From assembly GCA_905183005.1 (NCBI GenBank), contig CAJJDO010000092.1:11197-75196 (forward strand): 64,000 bases of DNA, given 5' to 3'. Below, one piece after another: positions 61,651 to 64,000 of the stretch. Under the pieces are notes generated by a model. It did not search any database. It had not been told where the DNA came from and saw only the letters and a list, made by a program, of their open reading frames with translations. Each line of letters begins with the position of its first letter. Within the stretch, counting starts at the first letter, position 1. A program made the translations under genes and the position numbers. This stretch comes from Paramecium pentaurelia (lineage: Eukaryota; Ciliophora; Oligohymenophorea; Peniculida; Parameciidae).

Positions 61651-61872
61651 TCTCTCCTTAATGTTTGGTTTGTTATTATAAAAATAAAATTATGGGGTCA
61701 TGTGATTCATAAGTGATTATACACAAAAATAGACTTATATAAAAATAAAAATAATATCAAGAAGTCTCAAGAATTAGATGAAATTGTTTTTGACTATATT
61801 AAGGCTATTAATCCTGTATTTTAAGCAACAGAAGAAAATTCTATATATACAAAATAATGTATTTTAACTATT

Positions 61873-64000
61873 ATGGATCCTTTTGTTTTTCATGATCCTT
61901 TTCAAAAAATAACATAATATTGTTTTGATGGCATTTGTCACCACGAATTTGAATTAGAATTTTATTAAGTTAGTTGCTTTTTCGATAGATTTCCAAACAC
62001 TCTTTCATACTTCAATATCAATTTGGAATATTGTAACCACATTGGAATAAATACACTTACTTTTAACTTATACTTTGATTTAGAAGAGGATTCTTGTTTA
62101 ATAGTTCCAACAATGAAAAGTAAGGCATCATTAAAAAAAGATATCTTTACACTAAACAATATAAATATTAATGTAAAAACTTTGAATCCGTTCTTTCTTG
62201 TATTTAACAATTTCATATTCTTTGAAGATTATGATAAAGTGACTTTCATTAATTTTGGTTTTATATTTGAAGAATATTTGTAAACCAATATTATTTTGTT
62301 GAATATTCATAATCAGGTTGATTTATCATTGATCAATTGTACAATAATGAATAGTAGCATCATTAATGTTACATCTCTATTTTATGCTGAATAATTTGGT
62401 TCAATCTATATATCAAACTTTTCAATTATAAATACAACCATTAAAAATTCCTCATTATTTAATTTATAACTATTATAATTACAAGGATAAATGACGATTG
62501 ATTCCTTATTTATTGTAAATTGTACATTTATAGATTCCTAATTTGTATAATTTTCAAAAAGCTTATAAAATATTCAAATTGTAAATTTAACTTTAGATTC
62601 ATGTGTATTCTAAAATGCATCGCTTTTTACTTTTTATTTAAATTACATAAAAGTAACAACATTTGAGACGAAAAATATTTTAATTAAAAATAATTATTTT
62701 CGTCTTTCATATTTTATATTTTGTTCATAAATTATTCATATAGTCTTAAATAATGTTATATTGGATATTAATAGAATTGAAAAATCAATATTATTTGGAT
62801 TTAGTTATAGTTTATCTGCTAATTACATTCAAATTAAAGAAAACCTATTTATTGAATCCCAATTCTTATAAACAATTGAAGTAACAAATGATAAAATCAC
62901 TTAATGTTCTATATATGAACTTATAGTAGAAAAAAATGTACTTCAAAATACTAATCTATTTCATATATTTTCAAATTCTTATTCAAATAAATTGTTCATT
63001 TCTATTTCATCTGTTCAAATCAAATAAAACATTAGATCAATTAATACAGATTAATCAAGTTAAATATTTAATATTAATAGCAAAACATTAAATTTAAATA
63101 ATTTTTTTATTAGCGATAACTAAGAAATACGTATTATTAATCTTTATGATAATGAAGATATAAAACTCAACAATTTTATTTTTGAAAATTAAATAGTTCA
63201 TTAAAAGGTCTCTGTTTCAAAGAACTGTTTGCAGATATCAAATCTCTAAAACTAATTAATTTTAATAAAGGGTTTTGATTAGATTTAAATAGAAAAATGC
63301 AAAATTATAAAATAATCAAGTGTTGATGAATCACTAATAGAAATAGTTTCTAGTAAATCAAAATAATAACTTGGTACAATTGTCATCAAAAATATTGAAT
63401 TTTATGGAAATCTTTTACAATTATTTAGTTAAGTCTAATCTTTTTCATTATTAGCCATTATTTCAGATAAATAAATTAATGTTGTAATGGAAAATGTGAA
63501 ATATTAAAATAACTTTATGCATATATATTCTGAAAGTGCTCTAAAGTAATCAGCTACTTTATTATATATTACTTCAGCTCTAAGTTATATTTCAATTAAT
63601 AATTTAAATTGTATCTAAAATTCATTGACTAATTCATCTAATTCTTTTATAAGGATTTCATCTAAATAGTTAATAATGAGCAATATATTGATCAAAAATC
63701 ATAACATTTTACCATTTAATATTTGGAAAGATTATTATCCTATAAGTATAGAGAATGAAAATGATTAAGAAGAAATTAATCTCTTTATAATGTAGATATA
63801 TCATATTAAAGTAATAGGAGGAGCAGCTTAAATTGAAACTAGCAAATTTTAATGTTTAAATTGTTCATTTCAAGAAATATTAGTTGCAAAAAGTTCAGTT
63901 TTTGATATTGTTACTTCAAATGAAGGAATTATTTTAATTTAAAATTTCTCAGTTAATTCAACTACATATAGTTAGATTGAATAGGTTGAAAGTTCTGGAT
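61873..64000 (+). CDS. Large repeat-rich surface/membrane protein, open at right edge
   Basis: From ATG 61873 the frame contains no TGA for 2128 bases and runs off the window, so the 3' end is missing. The product is rich in Asn, Ser, Ile and Phe with a rhythm of short beta-strand-like units (Ile-Asn-Cys-Thr-Ile-Met-Asn-Ser-Ser, Ile-Val-Asn-Cys-Thr-Phe-Ile-Asp-Ser), suggesting a parallel beta-helix ectodomain. An N-terminal piece has four Cys (Tyr-Cys-Phe-Asp-Gly-Ile-Cys-His-His). A signal-peptide-like start (Met-Lys-Leu-Phe-Leu-Thr-Ile-Leu-Arg-Leu-Leu) lies upstream at 61778 in another frame, so the true start may be there, joined by an intron or a base error I could not place. Large ciliate surface proteins of this build are known to me, without assigned function. 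Confidence 0.7.

Noticed and set aside
61560..61680. Less AT-rich block considered as a structural RNA gene
   Set aside because: No tRNA arms, snRNA or SRP motifs could be traced, and one minus frame reads as protein.
61965..62216. Minus-strand ORF of 83 codons
   Set aside because: Lies antisense inside the long open frame starting at 61873, which has far better protein-like content.
1..64000. Window taken as germline DNA full of internal eliminated sequences
   Set aside because: Roughly 20 kb of intact coding sequence is interrupted only by 19-31-base GT...AG introns, with no longer TA-bounded insertions. Relic-rich regions could still be germline-limited, but nothing here proves it.
1..64000. 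CRISPR arrays, bacterial operons or ribosome binding sites
   Set aside because: No regularly spaced short direct repeats and no prokaryotic gene organisation; the genes are intron-bearing ciliate nuclear genes.

Overview
The window is ciliate nuclear DNA, almost certainly from a Paramecium-type genome. TAA and TAG sit inside every long frame at glutamine-like positions and only TGA ends genes. Base composition is extremely AT-rich. Introns are 19-31 bases long, start GTA or GT and end TAG/AAG. The intact products belong to families expanded in Paramecium: WD40 proteins with an N-terminal Cys/His cluster, MORN-like Gly-Gly-Gly-repeat proteins, TPR proteins, two-pass membrane proteins and Cys-rich secreted proteins. 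Read with the standard code, almost every gene looks like debris, so the annotation below uses TAA/TAG = Gln.

Layout. 1-12,250 is mostly relics: a broken ORF, a decayed TPR gene (2409-6010), a broken WD40 gene (7100-8614), and TPR and MORN fragments on both strands. 13,540-22,893 holds an intact WD40 gene (-), a broken zinc-finger-like gene (+) and an intact nine-intron MORN-like gene (-). 25,461-38,040 is a run of plus-strand genes: a membrane protein, a Met-Gly-Cys Gln/Asn-rich protein, a short WD40 protein and a 1651-residue Cys-rich secreted protein. 40,076-43,300 has a cathepsin L relic and an intact six-intron TPR gene. 47,195-48,548 is an Ulp1/SENP-type protease with a complete catalytic set. 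51,722-59,637 has an H-type lectin gene with two homopolymer frameshifts, a convergent WD40 gene, a hypothetical gene and a second Cys-rich secreted protein. 60,032-61,650 is a cluster of less AT-rich relics including a Tc1/mariner-like transposase. From 61,873 a long frame runs off the right edge.

Two exact direct duplications of about 1.1 kb, each split by a single N (3584 and 46,200), look like unmerged contig overlaps rather than biology. The second repeats the 5' end of the Ulp1 gene.

No operon or pathway links these genes. They are independently transcribed members of surface, signalling and scaffold families. The most unusual biology seen is (i) one tiny intron per protein repeat at the homologous codon position in both the MORN-like and TPR genes, (ii) an unusually high load of relic paralogues beside intact copies for a Paramecium-like genome, (iii) a lipid-anchor-type start on a SUMO-protease-like enzyme and (iv) a perfect 23-bp inverted repeat in a gene-free stretch. 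I did not find anything I can call a new system with confidence.
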